From Clostridiales bacterium UBA1234 (GTDB lineage Bacteria; Bacillota; Clostridia; TANB77; UBA1234): a stretch of 64,000 nt of DNA. Both the position numbers and the translations under genes were made by a program. How positions within the stretch are numbered: position 1 is the stretch's first letter; each line of letters begins with the position of its first letter. Below, one piece after another: positions 35,104-42,804 of the stretch. Under the pieces are notes generated by a model, which worked only from the letters and a program-made list of their open reading frames with translations, was not told where the DNA came from and did not search any database. The DNA lies in the NCBI GenBank assembly GCA_002308995.1, contig DBWQ01000006.1, forward strand, positions 1 to 64,000, given 5' to 3'.

Positions 35104-35988
35104 TTATGCACGTGGATGTGTTTTCATATACACATCTTTGATTCTATTTTGACCAATTTGAGCATATACTTGTGTAGAAGAAATATCTGAGTGACCAAGC
35201 ATCTCTTGAATGGCACGAAGTTCTGCACCATTTTCTAATAGATGTACTGCGAAAGAATGTCTAAGTGTATGTGGCGTAATATCTACATCAATATTGGCTT
35301 GTGTCTTATATTGTTTGATAATTTTCCAAAAGCCTTGTCTTGTAAGTCTTTGACCATTTACATTGACAAACAATGCATGATCGTTTTCATCTTTAATTAA
35401 GATGTTTCTAGATTTTTCCATATATTCCTTTAAAGCGTTGATAGCAAGTGAGCCAATAGGAATCACTCTTTCTTTGGATTTACCAAGGCACTTGATGTAA
35501 CCTTCTTCTAAATTAATATCATCGATGTTTAAAGAAATAAGCTCTGTAACTCTAATACCGGTAGCATAAACAAGCTCTAACATTGCTTTATCACGATATC
35601 CTTTTAAATCTACGCACTTTGGTTGTTCAAGCAAAAGTTCAATTTGCTCCGATGTTAATATCTTTGGTGGTTTTCTTTCAATTTTTGGTGATTCAATATT
35701 CACAGTTGGATCATCTGTGATGACTTTGGTTCTATGTAAATATTGATAAAACGAACGAAGAGAAGCTAAATTTCTAGAAACCGTAGATACTGCCTTTCCT
35801 TTCGTTTTTAAACTCTCCAAATACTCTTTTATTTCATCACTATCTGTTTTAACCATATCCATATGGTTTTCTTCCAAATAGTTGCAATATAGCTTAATAT
35901 CCCTATTATACGACTGTAAAGTATTATCTGACAACTTTTTGTCATTTTGTAAAAATTCTAAAAAACTCTCAACTAGATTATTTTCCAT
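35104..35988 (-). CDS. xerD: Tyrosine recombinase XerD
   Basis: I choose ATG 35988 (MENNLVESFLEF), 8 nt from GGAG. An in-frame ATG at 36009 is less well placed. The 294-residue protein has a SAM-like N-terminal domain and the catalytic residues Arg (TGIRVTEL), Lys (LGKSKERVIP), His-x-x-Arg (HTLRHSFAVHL), His (LGHSDISSTQVY) and the nucleophile Tyr. XerC and XerD resolve chromosome dimers at dif. The spoIIM neighbour is typical for xerD in Clostridia. It has its own promoter and terminator. Confidence 0.93.
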   Translation of the reverse strand: MENNLVESFLEFLQNDKKLSDNTLQSYNRDIKLYCNYLEENHMDMVKTDSDEIKEYLESLKTKGKAVSTVSRNLASLRSFYQYLHRTKVITDDPTVNIESPKIERKPPKILTSEQIELLLEQPKCVDLKGYRDKAMLELVYATGIRVTELISLNIDDINLEEGYIKCLGKSKERVIPIGSLAINALKEYMEKSRNILIKDENDHALFVNVNGQRLTRQGFWKIIKQYKTQANIDVDITPHTLRHSFAVHLLENGAELRAIQEMLGHSDISSTQVYAQIGQNRIKDVYMKTHPRA

Positions 35989-36091
35989 CTTACATACTCC
36001 TTCTATCACAGTATTTTACATAGTTTCGTAATTTTTGGGGCTTTATGCTACCTTTCATCATTCGTATATTATGTTATTTTCTAACACACTT

Positions 36092-36120
36092 ATTCTATAC
36101 AACTTTCTTCAAGAATGCAA
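36092..36120 (-). promoter_or_regulatory. Sigma-A type promoter of xerD
   Basis: Minus-strand TTGCAT (36115-36120), a 17-bp spacer and TAGAAT (36092-36097). The leader is about 100 nt. Confidence 0.55.
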
Positions 36121-36187
36121 GAGTTTTTTTTGATTTATGTAAAATTTATTTCATGATGATTTTTTTACCATTTTTTCCAAAACAGAT

Positions 36188-36766
36188 TTAAAAATGTATG
36201 AATTTTCCAAGCAGAAAAACCAGCATTTGATTAAGTTTTCCAATAAATACCATGCATAGCATAGCCACTAGGGTGTTTTTCGAAAAAGAAAGCATTTGAT
36301 GACGATACTTTCTAGGTTGTTTCAGCACCGCTTTTACCATTTGAATAGCTTCTTTTCCTAGCCAAAACAAACAAAGAAAAATGCAAAGCATCCAACCGCA
36401 TAGATGAGAAAATACCAAAAAATAGCAAGCTTTGCTATTCGTATAGCCAATTGCCCATGAAGCTATCATCCCTAGGCAGTAACCTTCGTAAAAAAATAGT
36501 ATATAAAAATAGATGACACCAATCATAGAAAGAGTCATTAGCCAGCATAGGAGCACTGTCCTACCTAAATTTTTCATGTTAAGTGTAGAAAGACCTTTAC
36601 TTTCTATCCATACATAAGCTTTTGATTCTACCAATTGATTCGGTATAGTCTGTGAAATTCTTCGCTGAAAATCAATAGTTCCCCCTATCACACCTACTAA
36701 ATAAATTAAGGCAAATCCTAAATAGCATGTACGCAAATGATCCATCGTATGTTTTTCTTTTCTCAT
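36188..36766 (-). CDS. spoIIM: Stage II sporulation protein M
   Basis: I choose ATG 36766, 5 nt behind GGAGG. The 192-residue membrane protein has five helices and the SpoIIM pattern: an opening helix with LVGVIGGTIDF, a middle FYEGYCLGMIASWAIGY and a C-terminal pair of helices. SpoIIM belongs to the DMP machine that remodels septal peptidoglycan during engulfment. spoIIM beside xerD is a recurrent clostridial order. The sequence is Cys-rich in the membrane part but otherwise ordinary. Confidence 0.88.
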   Translation of the reverse strand: MRKEKHTMDHLRTCYLGFALIYLVGVIGGTIDFQRRISQTIPNQLVESKAYVWIESKGLSTLNMKNLGRTVLLCWLMTLSMIGVIYFYILFFYEGYCLGMIASWAIGYTNSKACYFLVFSHLCGWMLCIFLCLFWLGKEAIQMVKAVLKQPRKYRHQMLSFSKNTLVAMLCMVFIGKLNQMLVFLLGKFIHF

Positions 36767-36825
36767 GATTTCCTCCATCGTATTTTTTATTCATACATAT
36801 GCGGAAATCCAAAATCTATGCTATT

Positions 36826-37266
36826 TTACGTGGAAAGCTTTTTAATCGCACTGGTAGCTAACTCATCACAGCGATTATTATAGACATTATCACTATGTCC
36901 TTTTACCTTAATCCATTTGACGGTATGAATTTTTGTAAATTCATATAATTGCATCCATAATTCTTTGTTTTTCACTTCTTTTTTATCAGCTGTTTTCCAA
37001 CCATTTTTTACCCATGTATCAATCCATTTTTGTAAAAAAGCATTTACCACATAGGCACTGTCACTATATAGCTTAACATAGCATGGCCTTTTTAACAGTT
37101 TTAGTGCTTCTATCGGTGCCGTAAGTTCCATTTGATTATTCGTCGTTTCGTCCATGGCACCACTAATTTCTTTTTTCTTGTCACCATAAATTAAAATGGC
37201 GCCCCAGCCTCCCTTTCCAGGGTTTCCTGAGCATGCACCATCCGTATAGATTGTCACTTCATCCAT
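36826..37266 (-). CDS. rnhA: Ribonuclease HI
   Basis: This 146-residue enzyme cuts RNA in RNA-DNA hybrids. The four acidic active-site residues are visible: Asp in IYTDGACSGNPG, Glu in TNNQMELTAPIEAL, Asp in LYSDSAYVV and Asp in NNRCDELA. The His of KVKGHSDN is also present. It lies 13 bp after the tmcAL gene. Confidence 0.96.
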   Translation of the reverse strand: MDEVTIYTDGACSGNPGKGGWGAILIYGDKKKEISGAMDETTNNQMELTAPIEALKLLKRPCYVKLYSDSAYVVNAFLQKWIDTWVKNGWKTADKKEVKNKELWMQLYEFTKIHTVKWIKVKGHSDNVYNNRCDELATSAIKKLST

Positions 37267-37279
37267 TGTGATTCCTCCG

Positions 37280-38519
37280 TTAAACGATAACCATTGGCTT
37301 TGTATAATCTAAATTAGCATCTCTAAAATGAGGGATTTGATAGCCAAGTGTATAAAGATTGCTTGCTAAAACATCTTTTTCTATCATTTTTTTACCGGTT
37401 TCATTGGCGTTTTTTAAATACTTGCTTACCGATGTCACTACGGGTACATTTGCATGATTATAAATATGTGATAACAGTTTTTCTCCCGTCTTTGTAAACC
37501 CTAAAACACGAATGTATTGAGGATTGTATTTATAATGATTTACCTCTATTTTCGTGATTCCTAAAAGTGCATGAAGAAGAATTCTTTGAATTCTTGTACG
37601 AGTATATCGCTTACTTTTCAAAGTGTCAATCAACTTTTCTAATTCAGATGCCTCATAAGAATACTTTTTTAAAATGTTTTCTAATCCTTCCGTCACATCC
37701 GCCAAATCAAGTAATTCCTTTGCGGTAGATTTGCGAAGCACATAAAATATCTCTTTTTCAAAATTCCCGTAAATCCATTGGATGTCTGCCACTTAAAATC
37801 TGCTTATTTAAAATTTCAAAAGATTTTTGTGGCATCACTTCTGGCAATATCTCATAATTTTCTTCTTGAATCATCTTGCGAATAGCAGTACTACTGCACA
37901 TACCATCCACCACATTCACAGAATTGTAGTCCTCACCTTTCCTTAGGATAATCTGTGGTTGGATTAAGCTATTATTATACATCAATGCCTTTAAATACTC
38001 TACCGCTAGAATATTGTTAGCATCAAGTAATATTTCTGTAATGTATTTAGAATCAAACTCCTTTTTCGTAAAAACCTTTAAAGCTGTACTTCTAGCAGCA
38101 GGGTAAGAAAAACCTTTTTTCAGTTCCGCTTTTAAGAGATCTTTGTATTCTTCAGGTTCTAAATATAAAATATTGGCAATCCTTTTCAGCGTATCAAGGT
38201 CTTCTGTTTTAGCACCAAAAGAAAGAACATCAACAACCCCCATACTATCTAGTAACCCAATTCCTCCCTGGGCAAAAAATTCTGCACTTGCCGTTGCATA
38301 ATAGGTTGGCAATTCCACTACCAAGTCTACCCCATTTTTAAGTGCCATTTCTGCTCGAGTCCATTTATCAAATAGCGCAGGAACACCTCGTTGCACAAAA
38401 TTGCCACTCATTACACAAACAACGGCATCTGCTCCTGTTTTCTTTTTACTTTCTTCAATATGGTAGGCATGTCCATTATGAAAGGGATTATATTCTGCAA
38501 TCACTCCACATACTTTCAT
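37280..38519 (-). CDS. tmcAL: tRNA(Met) cytidine acetate ligase (TmcAL), reading frame broken by a +1 base
   Basis: The first frame (38519 to about 37760) has the nucleotidyl-transferase core: VIAEYNPFHNGHAYHIEES, VCVMSGNFVQRG and LPTYYATASAEFFAQGG. The second frame (to 37280) has the helical C-terminal domain ending RIQRILLHALLGI and IRVLGFTKTGEKLL. The combined length of 1240 nt is 413 codons plus one base. Dropping one A from the A4 run at 37760-37763 gives a continuous ...MDLREFEKEIFYVLRK. TmcAL makes N4-acetylcytidine at the wobble base of elongator tRNA-Met. A homopolymer sequence error is the simplest cause. Confidence 0.88.
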
Positions 38520-38521
38520 AC

Positions 38522-39496
38522 TTACTCCTCTTTATCATGATAATCATCACCATCTAGATGATCCTCATCATGCATTCTATTTTCCCCAATATTTTCTTCT
38601 TCTGTATCTTGATTTTCATCAAATTCTTGATCCATATCAAAAGGACGTTGCCTCATGGTATTCTTTTTGCTAAGCATCATAATAAATGCATCTAATCGAA
38701 TCGCCCTAATAGCATAGACGATATACACATAGGTTAAAAGTACGATTGCATAATATACATACGACTTTCCTGAACCTACAATACAAGTGCCTACCACATC
38801 CACAATGAGTGGCAACGTGTATGCATAGATAGCAATCTTCATATAGTTTCTAAAATCGATAATAATTCCTCTAAAAGAGCACATCACTGCCACAACCAAT
38901 GTCACAAATAACAGCTTGGATAATACTGTTAGAAAATACGAAACAAACGATGCTATATATACCACAACAAACATCGTAAGCTTTGTTTTTAAGTCATAAC
39001 GCAATTGATATACAATGTCTTTCAGCTGATTTTTGTCTAATGAAAAAGGATAGTTCATAAAATCAATTTCATAGACTAACTCTCGATTGGCTTCGATAGC
39101 AAAACGATCTTGATTCAAAAAAGCTACGACGTCATAAGCAATAAGTTCTTCATATTGTGGAGTTTTTTGAAATTCTTGGTATGTATAATCTGTATCACCT
39201 ACCACAAATAAATTAGCATTGATTTTGCGATAAACACTATCGTGCATATGTAATTGATGATTCTCATATTCAAACTCAGGAATTAAAGTATCATACTCAT
39301 CTGATACGTATGAAATAAGTTTTTGGAAAGAGAGATAGGTATGACAAGCTAAAACACCTGCAAGTAAAAAAACAAGCGTTATCAAATACCCAAATGCTTT
39401 TCTAAATTGCTCATGCTTTACAATAAAAGGGTACGTTCTAAAATCAGTTACTACAAGGTACATCTTTCTAAAAAAGCCAAGTTTTTGTTTTTTCAC
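38522..39496 (-). CDS. DUF1189 family membrane protein
   Basis: This 324-residue protein has one N-terminal helix (about 33-52), an extracellular segment (about 55-165), then four to five helices (about 170-275) and a very acidic His/Asp/Glu-rich tail (DEDHLDGDDYHDKEE). The layout, and the opening FFRKMYLVVTDFRTYPFI, fit DUF1189, a Firmicute family of unknown function often found near maltose-type transporter genes. The acidic His-rich tail could bind metal ions, which is inference. Confidence 0.8.
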   Translation of the reverse strand: MKKQKLGFFRKMYLVVTDFRTYPFIVKHEQFRKAFGYLITLVFLLAGVLACHTYLSFQKLISYVSDEYDTLIPEFEYENHQLHMHDSVYRKINANLFVVGDTDYTYQEFQKTPQYEELIAYDVVAFLNQDRFAIEANRELVYEIDFMNYPFSLDKNQLKDIVYQLRYDLKTKLTMFVVVYIASFVSYFLTVLSKLLFVTLVVAVMCSFRGIIIDFRNYMKIAIYAYTLPLIVDVVGTCIVGSGKSYVYYAIVLLTYVYIVYAIRAIRLDAFIMMLSKKNTMRQRPFDMDQEFDENQDTEEENIGENRMHDEDHLDGDDYHDKEE

Positions 39497-39517
39497 AAGT
39501 CATATCTCCATTCTTCA

Positions 39518-40204
39518 TTATAGTATTACCATTTCTTTAGAAGGAGCCGAAAACATCTGAAGGCCAGAAGAAGTAAGCACTCCCACATCTTCTATTCTAA
39601 CACCAAATTCATTTTCGAGATAAATACCAGGTTCAATCGAAAAAACCATTCCCTCTTGTAAAACATCTTCTCGTTTTGGAGAAAGAAGTGGCTCTTCATG
39701 TACTTTCATCCCAACGCCATGCCCAAGAGCATGAGCATAATCATATCCTCGATCTATGATTTGCTTTCTTCCTAAAGAATCTGCTTCATTTGCTTTCATT
39801 CCCGCCTTAATCTTGTTAATAGCATTTAAGTATGTTTGATAAACCAGTTCATAAATCTCCTTTTGTTTTTCGGTCGGCTTGCCTACAAAAATGGTTCGAG
39901 ACATATCTGAACAGTATTCATCCACGATACATCCCATATCAAACAAGATAATATCTTGCTCACAAATGACTTTATCAGTAGGAGTAGAGTGAATTTGGCA
40001 GGAGTTAACGCCGCTTCCCACAATAGTATCAAAAGAAAGCCTACTTGCCCCATGACTCATAAAAAAGTCAGACACCATCTGTGAAATTTCACGTTCTGTC
40101 ATTCCCACTTTTACTTTACTACAAATGTAGTCAAAACAATCTTCTCCTAAAGTAGCTGCCTTTTTAAGATGTTCAATTTCTTCTTTTGTTTTAATGATTC
40201 CCAT
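39518..40204 (-). CDS. Single-domain M24 family metallopeptidase (Xaa-Pro aminopeptidase-like)
   Basis: This 228-residue pita-bread enzyme lacks the N-terminal creatinase-like domain of full Xaa-Pro peptidases. All five metal ligands are visible: Asp (ILFDMGC), Asp (SDMSRT), His (LGHGVGM), Glu (SIEPGIY) and Glu (VRIEDVG). The length resembles methionine aminopeptidase, but the wording around the ligands (YCSDMSRTIFVGKPTEKQ) is that of PepQ/YqhT proteins. It probably removes an N-terminal residue next to proline. It lies 13 bp after the prepilin peptidase gene. Confidence 0.85.
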   Translation of the reverse strand: MGIIKTKEEIEHLKKAATLGEDCFDYICSKVKVGMTEREISQMVSDFFMSHGASRLSFDTIVGSGVNSCQIHSTPTDKVICEQDIILFDMGCIVDEYCSDMSRTIFVGKPTEKQKEIYELVYQTYLNAINKIKAGMKANEADSLGRKQIIDRGYDYAHALGHGVGMKVHEEPLLSPKREDVLQEGMVFSIEPGIYLENEFGVRIEDVGVLTSSGLQMFSAPSKEMVIL

Positions 40205-40220
40205 AAACGCTCTCCTATTC

Positions 40221-40916
40221 TTACCCTATGAAAAGTTTTTCTACCCAGTTTAGCATCGTTGTATAAGGAACAAACATGGTAATGAAGGTGGCAAGTACAA
40301 TAAAAGGTCCAAATGGAATATAATCATCAATTTTCTTTTTCTTGGTGATTAGTAGCAAGATACTCACGAAAGCACCAATGGCAAATGATAAAATAAACAC
40401 TTGAAAGACGTTCCTAGCTCCTAAAAAAAGGCCAAGTACCCCCATAAGCTTAACATCACCTAATCCCATTCCCTCTTTTTTGTATACAACAAAGGCAAAC
40501 AAGGCAATTAAAATGAAAATTCCGCCACCAACTAAAAAACCAAGTACAAGATCCACACCGACTTTCACGTCTGTCACAAGCTTATAATACATATAGATAA
40601 TGCCCACGATAAAGCCTACCATATTAAGACCATTTGGAATAATCTGAGCTTTTAAATCCGTAAACATGTCCATAATGAGAATCATACTAACAAAAGCATA
40701 TATCAAAAACTTTTCTGATAAACCAAAAAAGAAAAATAACGCAATTAAGACAATTGGTGTAACAAGCGCTAATTTCCATTGATACGTACAATCTTGAAAG
40801 AAAGACCTATCCAAAACCTTTTCTTCCTTACTAAATCTTTTAATACAAGCTGCCATTAAAAACGAGATGCCAAATCCAAACATAGCAATTACTAAATTTA
40901 ATACAATCGTTCCCAT
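40221..40916 (-). CDS. Prepilin peptidase (A24 family)
   Basis: This 231-residue membrane protein has about seven helices and both aspartates of A24 aspartic proteases (MFTDLKAQIIPN and GMGLGDVKL). The N-terminal cytosolic zinc/methylase domain with paired Cys is absent, so it may cleave leader peptides without methylating. Type IV pilin-like or Com pseudopilin genes are not in this window, so the substrates are unknown. The promoter at 41040-41068 drives it, probably with the M24 gene. Confidence 0.85.
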   Translation of the reverse strand: MGTIVLNLVIAMFGFGISFLMAACIKRFSKEEKVLDRSFFQDCTYQWKLALVTPIVLIALFFFFGLSEKFLIYAFVSMILIMDMFTDLKAQIIPNGLNMVGFIVGIIYMYYKLVTDVKVGVDLVLGFLVGGGIFILIALFAFVVYKKEGMGLGDVKLMGVLGLFLGARNVFQVFILSFAIGAFVSILLLITKKKKIDDYIPFGPFIVLATFITMFVPYTTMLNWVEKLFIG

Positions 40917-41039
40917 TTACCTTTCTTCCTTCCTAAGTTCAAACCCCAAGGGCAAAACATGATTCCTAACCAAAGTATCAAATGTTACTTTTTTCAATCG
41001 TTTTTGCTTTGATATCATTGAACCATTTTATTCTATACA

Positions 41040-41068
41040 AATATACCAATTTATTCATAAAAAGTCAA
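41040..41068 (-). promoter_or_regulatory. Sigma-A promoter of the prepilin peptidase gene
   Basis: Minus-strand TTGACT (41063-41068), a 17-bp spacer and TATATT (41040-41045). The leader is about 115 nt. It diverges from the plus-strand promoter at 41096. Confidence 0.6.
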
Positions 41069-41095
41069 TTTCCTCTTTCATATTTTTTCATTGTA

Positions 41096-41104
41096 TGTTA
41101 TAAT
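41096..41104 (+). promoter_or_regulatory. Extended -10 promoter of the YvyF-like gene
   Basis: TG-T-TATAAT (41096-41104) is a perfect extended -10 box. The -35 region (TTTCAT at 41076) is poor. Confidence 0.5.
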
Positions 41105-41157
41105 AAAGGTGTGGAAATACTAACATCAAGAATAATGAAAGATACGGAGGGATAAAT

Positions 41158-41415
41158 ATGGAGATTAAAAAATGTATCAACTGTGGGAGCTTTATTACAA
41201 CCAACGCTTCACTTTGTACATCATGTGCCAATAAGATTACTTATGAAAATACGGTTTTAAAGAATTACTTTGATGAAAACACAAGTTTTGATTCCATTTC
41301 ATCAATTTCAGTTGCGACAGGAGTATCACCAAAATCCATTCAAAGCTTTATGATTGAAAACAATTATATGGATGAGACCACTATTCCACAAGGGTTTAGT
41401 ACCATTCAGTATTAA
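41158..41415 (+). CDS. Small zinc-ribbon protein, YvyF (TIGR03826)-like
   Basis: The start ATG follows GGAGGGATAAAT. The 85-residue protein opens with C-x2-C (KKCINCGSF) and C-x2-C (LCTSCANK), a zinc ribbon. A helical part (SISVATGVSPKSIQSFMIEN) that looks like a helix-turn-helix follows. This is the plan of YvyF, a small protein of flagellar operons that regulates flagellar gene expression. No flagellar gene is in the window, so the role may differ. It has its own promoter and a terminator at 41425. Confidence 0.68.
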   Translation: MEIKKCINCGSFITTNASLCTSCANKITYENTVLKNYFDENTSFDSISSISVATGVSPKSIQSFMIENNYMDETTIPQGFSTIQY

Positions 41416-41424
41416 TACGTGCAT

Positions 41425-41456
41425 AAAAAGAGTAGCCAAAACGGCTACTCTTTTTT
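41425..41456. terminator. Bidirectional terminator between the YvyF-like and TIGR04086 genes
   Basis: AAAAAGAGTAGCC/GGCTACTCTTTTTT is a 13-bp stem with a 5-nt loop. The stop codon of the minus-strand gene (41445-41447) lies inside the stem. Confidence 0.88.
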
Positions 41457-41828
41457 ATTTTGAAAAAAATTTACCCCCACAATTCCACCAATAGCGCCCA
41501 TGAGTAGCATGAGTAGCCCAAAAATTAGAAATTTTACGTTAAAAGCCTCCCCTTGATGGAGGTAGCTCATAAACATGATGGGAATCAAGTATAAAATAGC
41601 CACCAAAACGCCATTTTTGAGTCCCTGTTTTCTCATTTGGCTCGTAACACTTGTACTCGCTGCTAAAACGCTCAGCATTTGAATCACCATAGTACAGAGG
41701 GGCATCCCCTCCTCAGGAACACTCGTATAGGTAAGTAAAGCCGCATATCCAGCCAGTAAAATCGTGGCAAGCAAATACCCCATAAGAAGCCCTTTTCCAT
41801 ATCTTATTGCATTTTTGACAATTTCCAT
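41445..41828 (-). CDS. TIGR04086 family membrane protein
   Basis: I choose ATG 41828 (MEIVKNAIRYGKGLLMG), a few bases behind GGGAGG, over the ATG at 41843 that precedes the ribosome site. The 127-residue protein has four helices in two pairs, with family-like YGKGLLMGYLLATI and LLMLLMGAIGGIVGVN. It is a Firmicute family of unknown function. Confidence 0.78.
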   Translation of the reverse strand: MEIVKNAIRYGKGLLMGYLLATILLAGYAALLTYTSVPEEGMPLCTMVIQMLSVLAASTSVTSQMRKQGLKNGVLVAILYLIPIMFMSYLHQGEAFNVKFLIFGLLMLLMGAIGGIVGVNFFQNKKE

Positions 41829-41902
41829 AGAAGCACCTCCCATAAAATATATCCCATAAGGCTTCTTTTTATGATAAATAGGAATTCTTACCTCAAAAAC
41901 AA

Positions 41903-41926
41903 AAATAGTCCTAAAAAGGACTATTT
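41903..41926 (-). terminator. Terminator overlapping the end of the HAD hydrolase gene
   Basis: AAATAGTCCT/AGGACTATTT is a 10-bp stem with an AAAA loop. The gene's TAG stop (41911-41913) is inside the stem, and the minus strand continues with TTTTTGTTTTTG. Confidence 0.8.
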
Positions 41927-42796
41927 CTTAATACATACTGTTCTAAAACCACTGCAACTCCATCTTCATTATTAGACGGGGCAATGACTCTTGCCACACT
42001 TTTAGCCACCGAAGCACCATTATTCATCGCAATCCCCAGTCCAGCATTTTGAATCATTTCAACATCATTAAAATTATCCCCAATGGCAACTACATCTTCT
42101 TTCGCAATGCTAAGCTTACTGGTCAATTTTTCTATCGCGGTCCACTTATTGATTCCTTTAGGAAGAATCTCTGCATAGCTATAGGAAAAGACCATTTTTT
42201 GCCCATTTTCGTGAATAATGCGATTAGATACATAAGGAGAAGACATGATAGAAACCTCCTCAAATGTACTAATTTTACGAATAATCGCATTGTACACGCT
42301 TCTATCTTCATCACATATCACAATTCGTCTAATTGGCTTATCGATAGATTTGATATACGATAAACTGGCATATTTAAAATAGGTAATCCCATTTGCCTCA
42401 TCATTGATATTATGCCTTTTTTTGTAGAAAACCAGGGCTAAGTGCTTTAGATTTTTGACAATGATTTCACTATCTGTAAAAACCATGTAGTAAATATTGT
42501 TTTGCTCGCACATATCGATAAAATTGATAACGATTTCTTTCGGTATTTCTCGTGACCAAACCGTTTCTTCTTTGGTGATATCATAAATCGATGCTCCATT
42601 GTCACAAATCATATAACCCTCTGCGTGTACTTGACTCGCAATCATTTTAACCGAATTGGTTACTCTACCGGAAGTCAAAACAACCTTAATCCCGTTTTTC
42701 AGTCACTTGGTTTAAAGTTTGCGTTGTACGAGGCGTTAATTCTCCATTTGAATTTAATAACGTTCCATCAATATCAATTGCAATTAGTTTATACAT
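41911..42796 (-). CDS. Cof-type HAD hydrolase, reading frame broken by a +1 base
   Basis: The start ATG 42796 follows AGGAGATAAT. The first 35 codons give MYKLIAIDIDGTLLNSNGEL, the HAD nucleophile motif, then run into a stop. From about 42695 a second frame gives GIKVVLTSGRVTN and continues to 41911 with GINKWTAIEKL and VVAIGDNFNDVEMIQ. The total of 886 nt is 295 codons plus one base. Removing one T from the T5 run (plus strand 42695-42699) joins both frames. These C2-cap phosphatases act on sugar phosphates or pyridoxal phosphate. The annotated-looking start at 42678 is an artefact of the shift. Confidence 0.87.
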
Positions 42797-42804
42797 ATTA
42801 TCTC

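Noticed and set aside
37740..37800. Programmed frameshifting in tmcAL, priA or the HAD gene
   Set aside because: No slippery heptamer with a downstream stem, and these families are not known to use frameshifting. A simple +1 insertion explains each case.
42132..42363. Plus- and minus-strand frames inside the HAD hydrolase gene
   Set aside because: They overlap the conserved HAD protein and have no start signals.
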